From assembly GCA_003023745.1 (NCBI GenBank), contig PXYV01000012.1, forward strand, positions 1 to 64,000: 64,000 nt of DNA, given 5' to 3'. The notes beneath the pieces were generated by a model. The model ran no database searches, was not told the DNA's origin, and saw only the letters and a list, made by a program, of their open reading frames with translations. Made by a program: the position numbers and the translations under genes. Positions 9,571 through 17,774 of the stretch are shown here, piece by piece. The first letter of the stretch is position 1. Every line of letters begins with the position of its first letter. This DNA comes from Sulfobacillus acidophilus. Its GTDB lineage: Bacteria; Bacillota; Sulfobacillia; Sulfobacillales; Sulfobacillaceae.

Positions 9571-9599
9571 ACTATACAATATGGTGCATAACTATGCAA
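9571..9599 (-). promoter_or_regulatory. argF promoter with overlapping ARG box
   Basis: Read on the minus strand: -35 TTGCAT, a 17-base spacer, -10 TATAGT. The inverted repeat TGCATAGTTATGCA (9585-9598) covers the -35 and half of the spacer. It has the TGCAT-A/T-ATGCA form of ARG operators bound by ArgR with arginine. A second AATATGCAT half-like site lies about 50 bases further up, toward argR. Repression by blocking RNA polymerase is the inferred mode. The argR gene lies immediately upstream. Confidence 0.7.
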
Positions 9600-9644
9600 G
9601 AGATTTCATTAATTATACGAAGAAGAAGAGTCAATATGCATCGT

Positions 9645-10088
9645 CTAAATCTCCAACTCGGCCTGCAAAGCTTGGGCGGAGGGCTCGTCCGCCATAATCA
9701 TCAAGATGGTGTCGTCTCCTGCAATGGTGCCGAGGAGGCCTGAGACTTCGATGTTGTCAAAAAGCCAGGCGACCGAATGAGCGTGACCAGGGAGCACTTT
9801 CAATATGAGAAGGTTTTGGGATCGCGCCAATGACACGAACACCTCAAGTACGCGGTGGCGCACCGTACCCCAAGTCGGTCTAGGCGTTTGGGCCGCGACG
9901 GCGTACTTATACCGCCCATGGGATCCGACCACTTTGGTTAACTGCAATTCTTTGATGTCGCGTGAAATGGTGGCCTGCGTGACGCTGATCCCCGCGTTTT
10001 CAAGATAGCTTTGCAGTTCTTCTTGGGTTTCGATTTCGTACTGGCTAACAATCGCTTTGATATGAGCCAGCCTTTCTTCTTTGGTCAT
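9645..10088 (-). CDS. argR: Arginine repressor
   Basis: A 147-residue protein of the ArgR/AhrC family. The N-terminal winged helix-turn-helix has the VTQATISRDIKEL recognition element. The C-terminal oligomerisation and arginine-binding domain ends with GLLGTIAGDDTILMI, where the paired Asp residues contact arginine in known members. It normally works as a hexamer, repressing synthesis genes and activating catabolic ones. It lies directly upstream of the ARG-box promoter of argF, on the same strand. Confidence 0.96.
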   Translation of the reverse strand: MTKEERLAHIKAIVSQYEIETQEELQSYLENAGISVTQATISRDIKELQLTKVVGSHGRYKYAVAAQTPRPTWGTVRHRVLEVFVSLARSQNLLILKVLPGHAHSVAWLFDNIEVSGLLGTIAGDDTILMIMADEPSAQALQAELEI

Positions 10089-10177
10089 GGATGACGGCTG
10101 CCGCCTCTCTTTTTTGGACTAATGCGGGCTCACTACCCGGCAACCCCAGTATGCCAGATGTGGCGCACACGCGTCGG

Positions 10178-10366
10178 TCACGGCCGATTTTCTTTAATGC
10201 GGTCGCGATCTGACGTTTGCGGGTCCGGCCGTGTCTCATCCTGGACGGTTTGCACGGATTTGGGCAAAAGCCATTCCATCAATAAGGTAAACAAAGCAAC
10301 AACGAAGACGCCCAGAACGACCCGGTGGATTTCGCTGGCGAGCGCCTGTTGTCCCTCGGTTAACAT
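10178..10366 (-). CDS. Small single-pass membrane protein, function unknown
   Basis: A 62-residue frame starting at ATG 10366 with AAGGTG upstream. It has a short amphipathic N-terminus, one membrane helix (VVLGVFVVALFTLLMEWLLP) and a polar, charged cytosolic tail rich in D, R, Q and K. I do not recognise a family. It is read toward argR and ends 90 bp before it, so it could share transcription with argR. Confidence 0.5.
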   Translation of the reverse strand: MLTEGQQALASEIHRVVLGVFVVALFTLLMEWLLPKSVQTVQDETRPDPQTSDRDRIKENRP

Positions 10367-10568
10367 AGGGTGCACCTTAATGTTGTGATACATAAAGCCC
10401 CAGATATGTCGGCTATTGGTAGTTCCAGGGCGCGCGACGATCTTGGTCCACTGTCACGGGGCGGGTAGGACTCTCATGGCAAGAAAGATTTGATGTGTGG
10501 AAGCGGTGGCAAAGGATTTTTCGCTGGCAGTAACGAAGAACTCCTCATCAATCAGGTCTTGCTGGCCG

Positions 10569-10905
10569 ATGATGACAGAGGAAGAACGGGACGCCTGGGC
10601 GCTGTTTCGCTACCGCCTGATCAGCCCGCTCTTGGATCCGGCCGCGTCCCGCGCGGACAAGGCTGCTTATTATCCGTTTGTTTGTGACCATTCCCTGACG
10701 GCTCCCACGGGTTAGCCCTTCGTGCCGTCGATTTGCACCTTGCAACGGTATCAACGACAGTATCGGCAGCGCGAATTCGACGCCTTGCGTCCCCAGCTCC
10801 GCACCGATTGGGGGTCCTTGCGGGCCATCCCGGCCCTGCTCGGGGAGCAGGCCATCGCGCCGTGCCGGAGCGTATTGCCGAACAAGCGCTCACGCTCTTA
10901 GCGGC
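10569..10905 (+). pseudogene. Decayed helix-turn-helix/integrase-core transposase N-terminus
   Basis: The frame starts MTEEERDAWALFRYRLIS-PLLDPA, the usual opening of IS481/Mu-like transposases with N-terminal helix-turn-helix domains. It stops after 48 residues, but homologous text continues downstream as TLQRYQRQYRQREFDALRP and, in another frame, VPERIAEQAL. There is thus at least one stop and one frameshift. The homology breaks off near 10905, where an oppositely oriented transposase relic begins, so one element probably inserted into or recombined with the other. Confidence 0.6.
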
Positions 10906-11250
10906 GTGGGCGTCCACGGCGGGTCTCGATCCGGCCTTGGTCCACACCACCGCCAGGCAGAAGGGCAGGCAAAACCCCGACAGCCCAGCTCGGCCAATGG
11001 GCCCCAATCCTTGTGTCTGGCGATGGAGGGTGAAATTGAAGACCGTCGTATCCTGAGCAGCCAGAATGACGGGGAACGCCGCCGCCCGCTGCACGGTTTC
11101 CGCGCGATGGGGAGCCAGGATGGCGGCCGGGGTCACGCGGGTTAGCGAAAAACCGGTACGCCGCTTTCGTCATCGACCTTGTCTTACACGCTTCGGGGAT
11201 TGAGGCCTCGGGATGGTCGCTTAGGTATTCGATCAACTACAGCAACCGTG
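10906..11250 (-). pseudogene. Decayed Tn5/IS4-type transposase N-terminus
   Basis: On the minus strand LIEYLSDHPEASIPEAC and TKAAYRFFANPR continue, after a one-base frame change, into VTPAAILAPHRAETVQ, AAQDTTVFNFT and GLGPIGRAG. This is the N-terminal DNA-binding part and the first catalytic Asp region (QDTT) of Tn5-like IS4 transposases. An in-frame TAG before LIEYL and the frameshift after NPR make it dead. The catalytic core and C-terminus are missing. Confidence 0.65.
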
Positions 11251-12180
11251 GGGTGAGGCGAGCATCACCAAAGTTCGGTGCGGCCCACTTCAGTGACAGC
11301 CCACAGCATGGCTTCCTCCCCCCTCGGTCCGGTCGACGCGAGAGACGCTGTGCTCACGTCAGCGGCAGGGTTTGCGCGCCCGGGTTCCCACGATGTCGCG
11401 GAACACGAAAGACCGTAGCGCGATATCTCAGGCTTTCGACATGCGCGCGGGAACATCCTTTGAGGACACCCTGTTCCGGAAAATTTTTCTTGCTCGATAC
11501 TCCCGAAACGACTTGTGCGTAATGCATAGGGCTCGGATAGGGGTGTCGTCGGGATCGTGTTCAATGACGGTACCGCTCTGGATTACCGCGTCCACCACCG
11601 AGGACGAGAGACGACGTTCGAACGGACGCTGCACGGCGAGCACGCGGTATCTGACGCAACGCGCTCCCTTCGCTCCGCCACCCCTTAGGTCACACTGTCC
11701 CTAGATAGCCACCCTCCTGAGGCGCGGTCCCGCCGGCGTAGAGGTATTGCCGGGCGACCTTGCCTACCAAGTGCCTCACTGACGACCGGCGGGAGTCACC
11801 GTTCATGTTTTGTGGCGCCCTGCCCGGGAATGAGGTACATCGATTGCCGTGCCACCGGAGATTGAAGCCGTCATTGAACCCGCGTCATCTCGAACAAGGG
11901 CCGCACCGGCCAGGACTGGCAGAGTTTTTCCTGCATTCGTCAGTGCGGCCCTTGATGCCATCGAAGACGTCGTCGCTGCAGGCGTGAAAATAGCCCGTTG
12001 ATTGAGCGCCTGCTGTGAGGCTCGTAGGCCGCTGTCCGGCTTCCTGTGACGGCCAGATCACCACGCTCTGTCATGTTCTGTCGGAAATAGTCACGCCTGT
12101 TTTCTGCAGCCCGTTAGCCGTCGTGCGCCGGAAATTGCGCAACAAAAAACCTTGCAAGCCTTGCGGGACTTCAAACTTTT
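11251..12180. other. Scrambled accessory sequence without an intact gene
   Basis: No frame here has both a credible start and recognisable content. On the minus strand 11503-11628 reads VVDAVIQSGTVIEHDPDDTP, reminiscent of DUF4258-type toxin-like proteins, but it is short and without a core His-rich start. Weak similarity; treat as debris. Confidence 0.35.
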
Positions 12181-12224
12181 TGGCTGGGAAGGACTCGAAC
12201 CTGCGCATGCGGGATCCAAAGTCC
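12181..12224 (-). other. 3' half of a tRNA-Gln(TTG): probable attachment-site remnant
   Basis: Read on the minus strand, an anticodon arm with loop CTTTGGA (anticodon TTG, Gln) is followed by a variable region, a T-arm with GGTTCGAGTCC and a 3' acceptor strand CCAGCCA. The bases upstream of the anticodon do not form a D-arm or a 5' acceptor strand, so this is only the 3' half. Tyrosine recombinases commonly integrate at such tRNA 3' ends. An integrase-tail relic and an integrase gene follow nearby. Confidence 0.6.
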
Positions 12225-12421
12225 CTCCGAAAACCCGTTTCACGCGTATTCAGGCGTGATCACAAATCTCGAAAATCCACATGGCGCAAGGAGTTCCGGG
12301 TTTTGGTGAGTTTCACTAATTATCAGCCGACTATTGGGTTTTCTCCTCTCGTGGTGACGCCGACCCAAACAACGCGTCCATGGCTTGTGCCGCGTCTACC
12401 TGCGTGCAAGGAGGTCAAGCG
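12208..12421. repeat. Direct repeat copy 1 around hicBA (integrase tail relic)
   Basis: Begins GGGATCCAAAGTCCCTCCGA and ends near TGCGTGCAAGG. It matches 13108-13317 over about 210 bases with scattered changes. The shared pieces TAATTATCAGCCGACT and TTTTCTCCTCTCGTGGTGA stand out. The minus strand of this copy still reads AAQAMDALFGS, a worn integrase C-terminus. It begins inside the tRNA-Gln fragment. Confidence 0.7.
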
Positions 12422-12642
12422 TCATGGAGTTCGTCGATGGAAATTTGTGTCGAATTGAGAATATGTTTGAGGGTTCCGGGAGGAATCGTGTGTTGACTAT
12501 GCAACGGAATCACGGCATATCTTTGCGGATTATCTCGATGACGGACGAGCACATGACTGCCCGTTTGCCGCACGCGTACGAACCCGATTCGCTCCAATTT
12601 TTGCAAAAGCTCCCGCGCCGTCAAACGAGGTAACGGAGACAT
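12415..12642 (-). CDS. hicA: HicA family mRNA-interferase toxin
   Basis: A 75-residue protein with the HicA double-stranded-RNA-binding-like fold: LTARELLQKLERIGFVRVR, then TGSHVLVRH with the catalytic His, and a closing IPPGTLKHILNSTQISIDEL helix. Known HicA proteins cleave mRNA and are neutralised by HicB. The start is ATG 12642, 4 bases after the hicB stop, so antitoxin and toxin are coupled. Here the antitoxin gene is first. The 3' end touches repeat copy 1. Confidence 0.88.
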   Translation of the reverse strand: MSPLPRLTARELLQKLERIGFVRVRQTGSHVLVRHRDNPQRYAVIPLHSQHTIPPGTLKHILNSTQISIDELHDA

Positions 12643-12646
12643 CGTC

Positions 12647-12859
12647 TCAATTGACCTCAACTTCCGCAATCGTTTCTACTCGGTCGGGAATCGGGATTTG
12701 GTGTTCCGCGAGATAGACTATCGTCAGATTAATGGCTTCAATAATCTGATCGAGGGCTTCTCCGGGAGTTTTTCCAGCGCTCGTGCATCCCGGCAAGGCA
12801 GGGACATAAGCAAAATATTCGCCGTCCCCTTTTTCGACAATCACCGTATAGCGCGCCAT
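12647..12859 (-). CDS. hicB: HicB family antitoxin
   Basis: A 70-residue protein of the short HicB type, with the degenerate RNase-H-like fold MARYTVIVEKGDGEYFAYVP, ALPGCTSAGKTPGEALDQI and a helix ending the domain. There is no C-terminal helix-turn-helix or ribbon-helix-helix, so DNA binding for autoregulation is not evident. The start is ATG 12859 with AGAGG 8 bases upstream. The pair is read toward the tRNA fragment. Confidence 0.85.
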   Translation of the reverse strand: MARYTVIVEKGDGEYFAYVPALPGCTSAGKTPGEALDQIIEAINLTIVYLAEHQIPIPDRVETIAEVEVN

Positions 12860-13107
12860 GGGCATCACCTCTAAACTCTATTATAGCCCGCATCAGCTCG
12901 TCTTCGTCTGCATCCGTCGGTAAAATGACCAAGACATGCTAATGGCTCATAACACCCTAAATGACCCCCGCAGCAGCGCCGCGGAGACAGTGGAGATGAA
13001 GCGGAGTCTTTCAACTTTCAGGCCGGAGATTAGGGATAGCGGAGAGGTAGGGGCGGGCGCATTCGCGTGCGTCGGTCACGTCGGCGACCAGCGCAAGCAA
13101 TCAGCTG

Positions 13108-13317
13108 GCGGGATCCGCAAGTCCCTCCGAGGACTGTTTCACACGTGTTCAGGTATGAACAAAAATCTTACAAGCCCTTGATGGATAAGGAATCCCGGCG
13201 TTTCGAGATGGTCATTAATTATCAGCCGACTCCTTGTTTTTCTCCTCTCGTGGTGATATGGACCACAAACAACGGGTCCAAGGTTTGCGCCGCTTTCGCC
13301 TGCATATGCGGCAAGGC
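13108..13317. repeat. Direct repeat copy 2 (integrase tail)
   Basis: Second copy of the 12208-12421 repeat. It starts GGGATCCGCAAGTCCCTCCGA and runs through the TAATTATCAGCCGACT and CTCCTCTCGTGGTGA segments into the better preserved integrase C-terminus on the minus strand. The tRNA-like end is shorter here (no T-arm). Confidence 0.7.
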
Positions 13318-13428
13318 GTGCGCGTAAATTTGGAGCGTAATCGCGACGTGGGCATATCCAAGCCGTTCGATCACCTCCTTGACCGGCACGCCGGTCGCGA
13401 GCCAATAGGTTGCCATTGCGTGCCGATT
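13222..13428 (-). pseudogene. C-terminal fragment of a tyrosine recombinase
   Basis: Reads RHAMATYWLATGVPVKEVIE, then RLGYAHVAITLQIYAHAL and KAAQTLDPLF. These are the last His/Arg box and the tyrosine nucleophile (Y of QIYAHA) of the phage-integrase fold. A stop lies just upstream of RHA and the catalytic Arg box I is missing, so only the tail of an integrase remains. It differs in sequence from the larger recombinase at 13539, so it comes from another element. Confidence 0.75.
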
Positions 13429-13538
13429 ATGTTACCGGTTACATTAGCGCCATTATGGGTTGAGTACGATTATGCGAAGTCACTCGCGGAACAGCGCGGT
13501 TTAGAAAGCCGTCAGTTCAATATTCTGTCACATGAGGT

Positions 13539-14549
13539 TCAGCGGCAGAGGTCTTCCAGCCACGCCATGAGCTCGCCATCGCGGTTCCAGCCTGGCATCT
13601 CGCCGGCGTCAAATTCATAATCGACCCTCTCCAACGCCTGGCATTTCATTTCGGTATCGGCTCGGGCATAGATTTCCGTGGTTGTGACCGTGGCATGGCC
13701 CAAAAAGTCGCGAATGTAGACCAGATTGATGCCCGCTTGCAGCATGTGGACGGCTCGACTATGCCGGAACACGTGGGGCGTAATACGACCGGGCACCTGA
13801 AAACCCGAGACCGCACTGGCCAGCTGTACATACTTGTTGACAAGGTACGAGACCCCACGGCGCGTCAGCGCCGTGCCATATTGGTTGAGAAAAATCGGCG
13901 GATTAGCGTAGCCCGGCGTATGCCGGGCCGTCCTCAAGTAGTCGGCCAATAACTGGCGCGTGTTCGGCATGAGGGGTGCATGCCGACTCTTTTGACCTTT
14001 GCCATGCAGTGTAACCGCTGCGGGTGTGTCCAGACGAATGTCCTGAGCGGTGAGGTCGAGGAGTTCCTGCACCCGGGATCCGGTGTCATACAAGGTGGCC
14101 AAAAGCACCTGGTTGCGGGTGCCGGGTCGGGGCTGCTGCAACACAATCCGCATTTCCTCGATCGTCAGAAACGGGATGAGAGGCCGGGGGTTCTTCTTGG
14201 ACGGAATGGCGAGGATCCGTTGCCATTCGTCGAGATGTTCCGGGGTTTCCGATTGCACGTCCAGGTAAAATGCCCACACGACGGCCAACCGTTGGTTTCG
14301 GGTGGCCATGGTATTATGCCGCTCCTGTTCCAACCAATCTAAAAACCCCACCACCAAGGCTGGGGTCAGGCGGTTGAGCCGTAACTGGTCTGGGAGAACC
14401 TGGTGGACAGCATGGCAGTAGCGGAGAAAGAGTTTAAAGGTGTCGCGGTATGCCGCGATCGTATGACGGCTGGCGTTGCGTTGGCCGGGGCGGGATTGCC
14501 CAAGAAACGTGGTCAGCGACCGGGCAAAATCATTGTCAGGAGCTTTTAT
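13539..14549 (-). CDS. Tyrosine recombinase/integrase with no canonical start codon
   Basis: From 14549 the frame reads an N-terminal SAM-like core-binding domain (ASRHTIAAYRDTFKLFLRYC) followed by the catalytic domain: LYDTGSRVQELLDL (Arg I), GKGQKSRHAPL, TPHVFRHSRAVHML (H-x-x-R), FLGHATVTTTEIYARA with the Tyr nucleophile. From the ATA codon at 14549-14547 the protein is 336 residues, the normal size, and AAGGAGAG lies 8 bases before that ATA. The only usual in-frame start (GTG 14357) would delete the core-binding domain. Either ATA is used, or the ATG has mutated and the gene is dead or truncated. It is related to integrases of mobile elements. Confidence 0.8.
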   Translation of the reverse strand: MKAPDNDFARSLTTFLGQSRPGQRNASRHTIAAYRDTFKLFLRYCHAVHQVLPDQLRLNRLTPALVVGFLDWLEQERHNTMATRNQRLAVVWAFYLDVQSETPEHLDEWQRILAIPSKKNPRPLIPFLTIEEMRIVLQQPRPGTRNQVLLATLYDTGSRVQELLDLTAQDIRLDTPAAVTLHGKGQKSRHAPLMPNTRQLLADYLRTARHTPGYANPPIFLNQYGTALTRRGVSYLVNKYVQLASAVSGFQVPGRITPHVFRHSRAVHMLQAGINLVYIRDFLGHATVTTTEIYARADTEMKCQALERVDYEFDAGEMPGWNRDGELMAWLEDLCR

Positions 14550-14599
14550 CGCGAGTTCTCTCCTTCGTTTGCGGGATTGACGGGGATGATGGTTCCGTG

Positions 14600-15215
14600 G
14601 GCTTGAGTCAGAACGGCCGTTTTCGGATCGTGGATCGACCGGCGGCTGCCGTTGCTCGTCACGGGCCGCCGAATCACAATTACGCGTTTCGCTTCGTAGC
14701 TAGTCTCCAACCGCCGCAATGCCCCATTTCACTTCTTGGCTGCCTGTTGTACCCAGACGCCATCGGCCTCGACGTGCAGCGTCTCTGCGGCGCGTGTCCC
14801 GGTCGGGGCCTGCCCCGCGTCCCACCACGCCGCGCGTTGCGCTGTCTGGGCCGCCTGTTCCGCTGCCCTCACGCACTGCACCGCCTGCCACCGGGGCATC
14901 GGCATCGGATCGAAACGGGGCACTAGCCGCTCCAAGAAGCGGTCGGCGCCATGGTACGACGTTGTCTCCAGCGCACAGTCCATGCCGACCTCCCACAACC
15001 CGGGCGCGATGCGCTGACGGGCGGGCAGCTCCAACCCCGCATCCTTCATCGCGCTGACCGTGCGGTGGCCACGTTACACCGGGCGTATGGCTTTTGGTAT
15101 TGGTGGGACTCCCGGCAAATCCCCCGGCAGTTGTTCCCGGGCAGGCTAGAGGAACGTCGCGAGCGGGTTCAACAGGCCCTCGCCCTGTTCCCCCCATTTC
15201 CAGAACAGTTCATGC
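14600..15215 (-). pseudogene. Remnant of a UPF0236/ISLre2-type transposase
   Basis: The minus strand carries GHELFWKWGEQGEGLLNPL, then (after stops) AGLELPARQRIAPGLWEVGM, ALETTSYHGADRFLERLVP and AAETLHVEADGVWVQQAAKK. These are the N-terminal and middle parts of the UPF0236 family (ISLre2 transposases), whose ETLHVEADGV strand carries a conserved Asp. Stops and frame changes interrupt it and the C-terminal half is gone. Confidence 0.6.
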
Positions 15216-15611
15216 CCTAACTGCTGTATCCGAAATCCGAAATCCCTGCCAATGGGCTGCTGTGCCAGCCCATTGGCGGAGCTCATCGGTGTCACTGAAT
15301 GTGGGAATTAGAGCGTCCTACATCATGAGACTAAACACGCTATGTGCTCCGGGACGACGTCGGAGCAGCCCTGAGTGCCCTTGATGAAAGGCTCACGCCG
15401 CAGCCCATCACGCTCACTCCTGTCAGGCCGAGACAACAGGCCATCGCCACACCAGCTATCCCTTGCCTCACTGTAGACACCTCCGCTTGGTACAACCCCA
15501 CAACGGGTCCAACGGTCAACACCGGCGAGTGCTTCGCCGTGCGAATGAGGACGATGCGGGGGCGTATGTACGGGAAGGGTGGCCGCTCAAAGATTAAGAA
15601 CCAAGGGACGA
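15216..15611. other. No gene seen
   Basis: About 400 bases without a frame that has family-like content or a ribosome binding site. Probably part of the same decayed mobile-element area. Confidence 0.4.
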
Positions 15612-15953
15612 CTAATCGTGGGGTGCGAGCTCAAGAAACGTCGCGTCCGACTCGGCGATAAAGTGCTGCACCGACGGGAACCGAGAGCGCAAAACATCTA
15701 CGATGGCACGGGTGGTCGCATTACCGATGCGCACCCAAATGTCCTTCGGCGGGGCACCGCGTAACATGCTCCGTTGGTAGAAATCGATGTCTTTGGTCAC
15801 GATAGCGCAGTGCTGTCGCATGGCATAACGCCAGATCTCCTCATCCGGCTGACCGGTGAGTCCCACATCGCGCACGTGGAGGCTGTGCGGATACACATCG
15901 GCCAACTGCTCGACCAGGCGAAACGAGAGATTCTCATCGAACAGCAGGGTCAT
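15612..15953 (-). CDS. DUF5615 PIN-like protein, probable toxin
   Basis: 113 residues. The start TLLFDENLSFRLVEQL has the acidic D-E pair of DUF5615, and AIVTKDIDFYQRS supplies the second acidic site. These form a PIN/Mut7-C-like nuclease centre in the family. DUF5615 genes are commonly paired with DUF433 genes as a toxin-antitoxin-like unit. The gene overlaps the DUF433 stop by 4 bp, which supports cotranslation. Confidence 0.82.
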   Translation of the reverse strand: MTLLFDENLSFRLVEQLADVYPHSLHVRDVGLTGQPDEEIWRYAMRQHCAIVTKDIDFYQRSMLRGAPPKDIWVRIGNATTRAIVDVLRSRFPSVQHFIAESDATFLELAPHD

Positions 15954-16174
15954 AACGAAGTAAACAGGCGGCGCTCACGGTCGGCCGCAAAAGCCAGAGC
16001 CGCGCGAACGTCCTCGTCGTGGAGGTCCGGAAAGTCGGCCACAATGTCAGACGGCGACATGCATCCCGCGAGGTAATCGAGAATATCGGCGACGGTAATG
16101 CGCGTTCCCCGAATGATGGGCTTTCCGCTCCGGATCGTCGGATCCAGCACGATCCGGTCATGGTAGTCGGTCAC
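15950..16174 (-). CDS. DUF433 antitoxin-like protein
   Basis: 74 residues with the full DUF433 pattern: DRIVLDPTIRSGKPIIRGTR, then ITVADILDYLAGCMSPSDIV, then a helix with a conserved DFPDLHDEDVRAALAFAA ending. The fold includes a helix-turn-helix, and the protein is thought to bind its partner and the promoter. GTG 16174 has AAGGAGG 7-8 bases upstream. First gene of the pair. Confidence 0.85.
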   Translation of the reverse strand: MTDYHDRIVLDPTIRSGKPIIRGTRITVADILDYLAGCMSPSDIVADFPDLHDEDVRAALAFAADRERRLFTSL

Positions 16175-16438
16175 ATAATCGCCTCCTTCACTTGATTATA
16201 CTGCCGACAAAATAACCGGCTCAAGCGGATCCTTTCGACGAGCTGTGCATTTCAACCGCCTGTGGATAACATCTTTTTCGGGAATCCACGCTCAGCAGAT
16301 GCGTTCCATCCGCAAATGATCCGAATCACCACCTGCTATTTATTACCATGTCGATGAAAGGGCGTAATGAAGCACACCCTGAAAGGTTCTCGGGTGTTCC
16401 GGCAATGGTCTGCTCGTGGGTCTTGCCAGGCGCAGCGC

Positions 16439-17010
16439 CTAGGCGCTGCGAATGAGACTCGGCATCAGTTCGGGCAGTTGCTGCCGGATCCGGCCTAGCG
16501 CCATCCCGAGCATCACCAGCAAGGCTAAGCCACACCGCATGCGCATCTTCGTCAGCCCCCGAATCGTATGTAACTCGAAGCCAAACGAGACGTCGAGGCG
16601 GCTATTCACCCGTTCAACCGCCGACCGGTTGGCGTATTCCCGGGCCCAAGCGTAGCTACTCCGATCGATCGGGGTAAAGATGCGGCGGTCCGTCTCCAAG
16701 GGAATGCGGAGCCCTTGGGCCACAGGGCAGATGCACAGGTGACGCCCGAAAACTGGGCGGGACACCGCTTTTTGAGGGTCTCGCGGTCTGCTTCAACCCC
16801 CCGTTGGCCATCGGATGCGCTTCGCCGGTGTCGGGGTGATGACAAAATACCTCGCCACGATCATGGTAGGTGACCGTAATGCAGCCGGGGAGCACTCGGG
16901 TTGCCTCCCCATCCTTCCACATCTTGCGAATCTCAATGTGGATTACACCAGAATACAGAGAATGTGGCTCGCCTTTGCAACGCACGATAGCATATTCTCC
17001 ACGATTCTTA
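16439..17010 (-). pseudogene. Decayed DDE transposase
   Basis: Three frames must be joined to read it on the minus strand: HDRGEVFCHHPDTGEAHPMA, then VEADRETLKKRCPAQFSGV, then CPVAQGLRIPLETDRRIFTP and YANRSAVERVNSRLDVSFGF with ELHTIRGLTKMRMRCGLAL. The AVERVNSRLD segment carries the final catalytic Glu of IS1182/IS5-like DDE transposases. Two frameshifts and a missing N-terminus make it inactive. Confidence 0.65.
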
Positions 17011-17080
17011 GGACCTGCAGCCGCGTTTTTGCCCCCGTTTTGGAGACGCATTATGGACTGTCATTGATACGCATGTCGTA

Positions 17081-17109
17081 CTGACATTCCATATAGAGGC
17101 TTGTATCTT
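17081..17109 (+). promoter_or_regulatory. Predicted sigma-A promoter of the exported protein gene
   Basis: -35 CTGACA (17081-17086), 17-base spacer, -10 TATCTT (17104-17109), ending about 40 bases before the predicted TTG start. Confidence 0.45.
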
Positions 17110-17150
17110 CAATGGAAGTTTTAAAAATTTTCCCAATGGGAGGAAAGATC

Positions 17151-17720
17151 TTGCGGCGAAATTATCTGTGGCTGTTACGCGGTGCACTAGGCCTGGTGGC
17201 AGCCGGCGGAGTGGCCTTGGCCCTGCCTTTGTCAGCTTATGCAGCGACGACCGATATTTATGCTGGAGAAGAGATTACGGTCACCTTTCAACTTCCACCG
17301 TCAACCAATTTGAATTGGACTCCCACGGTAGGTGAATCGGGAGTCGAAGTGGAGGAAATCGCCAACATCGGTTCGGGGCAAACGAACGCCCTGGCGACCA
17401 TTGACAACGTCGACTTGGTGAGCGCGACGACCAATACCTTTCAAGTGACCTTCACCGTCCCCGCTCCGGAATATGGGGTTTTGTGGAGCGATGTCTATTT
17501 CGAACTGCTCTTGCCGATCTCCAATAATGCTGCTAATGGCTATGCCACCGGAGGAGATTCGGCCACCCAATACACCTACGTAAATGTGCCTCCGGTCGGG
17601 CAAACCCCCGAGGTGCCGTGGGCCACCATCATTCCCTCGATTGGGCTGGCCGCATATGGCGGAATGTGGTTAAAGCGCCGCATGACGCAACGCCCCCATT
17701 TGTTATCGGACGCGAATTAA
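17151..17720 (+). CDS. Exported, C-terminally anchored beta-rich protein of unknown function
   Basis: The TTG at 17151 is preferred because GGGAGG lies 7 bases before it; this places a Sec signal peptide (basic LRRNYLW, hydrophobic core, cleavage after SAYAA) at the N-terminus. A single beta-rich domain with T, N, V and E follows. It ends with PEVPWATIIPSIGLAAYGGM and then WLKRRM, that is, a short motif, a hydrophobic helix and a basic tail. This tripartite end resembles sorting signals such as PEP-CTERM or LPXTG, but the motif VPWA is not one I can assign. It stands alone between a decayed transposase and a stem-loop. Confidence 0.65.
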   Translation: MRRNYLWLLRGALGLVAAGGVALALPLSAYAATTDIYAGEEITVTFQLPPSTNLNWTPTVGESGVEVEEIANIGSGQTNALATIDNVDLVSATTNTFQVTFTVPAPEYGVLWSDVYFELLLPISNNAANGYATGGDSATQYTYVNVPPVGQTPEVPWATIIPSIGLAAYGGMWLKRRMTQRPHLLSDAN

Positions 17721-17739
17721 CAGCAAATCTTGCGCCGTC

Positions 17740-17774
17740 AACTCAGGCCCGTCGCTCCATGGCGGGCCTGAGTT
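17740..17774 (+). terminator. Stem-loop after the exported protein gene
   Basis: A perfect 12-bp inverted repeat, AACTCAGGCCCG / CGGGCCTGAGTT, with an 11-base loop, 20 bases after the stop. There is no T-run, so it may be a weak terminator or a 3' mRNA-stabilising hairpin. Confidence 0.55.

Noticed and set aside
12181-12224. Complete tRNA gene
   Set aside because: Bases upstream of the anticodon arm form no D-arm or 5' acceptor strand, so only the 3' half is present.
12208-13317. Possible CRISPR or tandem array from the repeated segments
   Set aside because: Only two copies, about 210 bases each and 0.9 kb apart, coding for integrase tails; no short repeat-spacer pattern.
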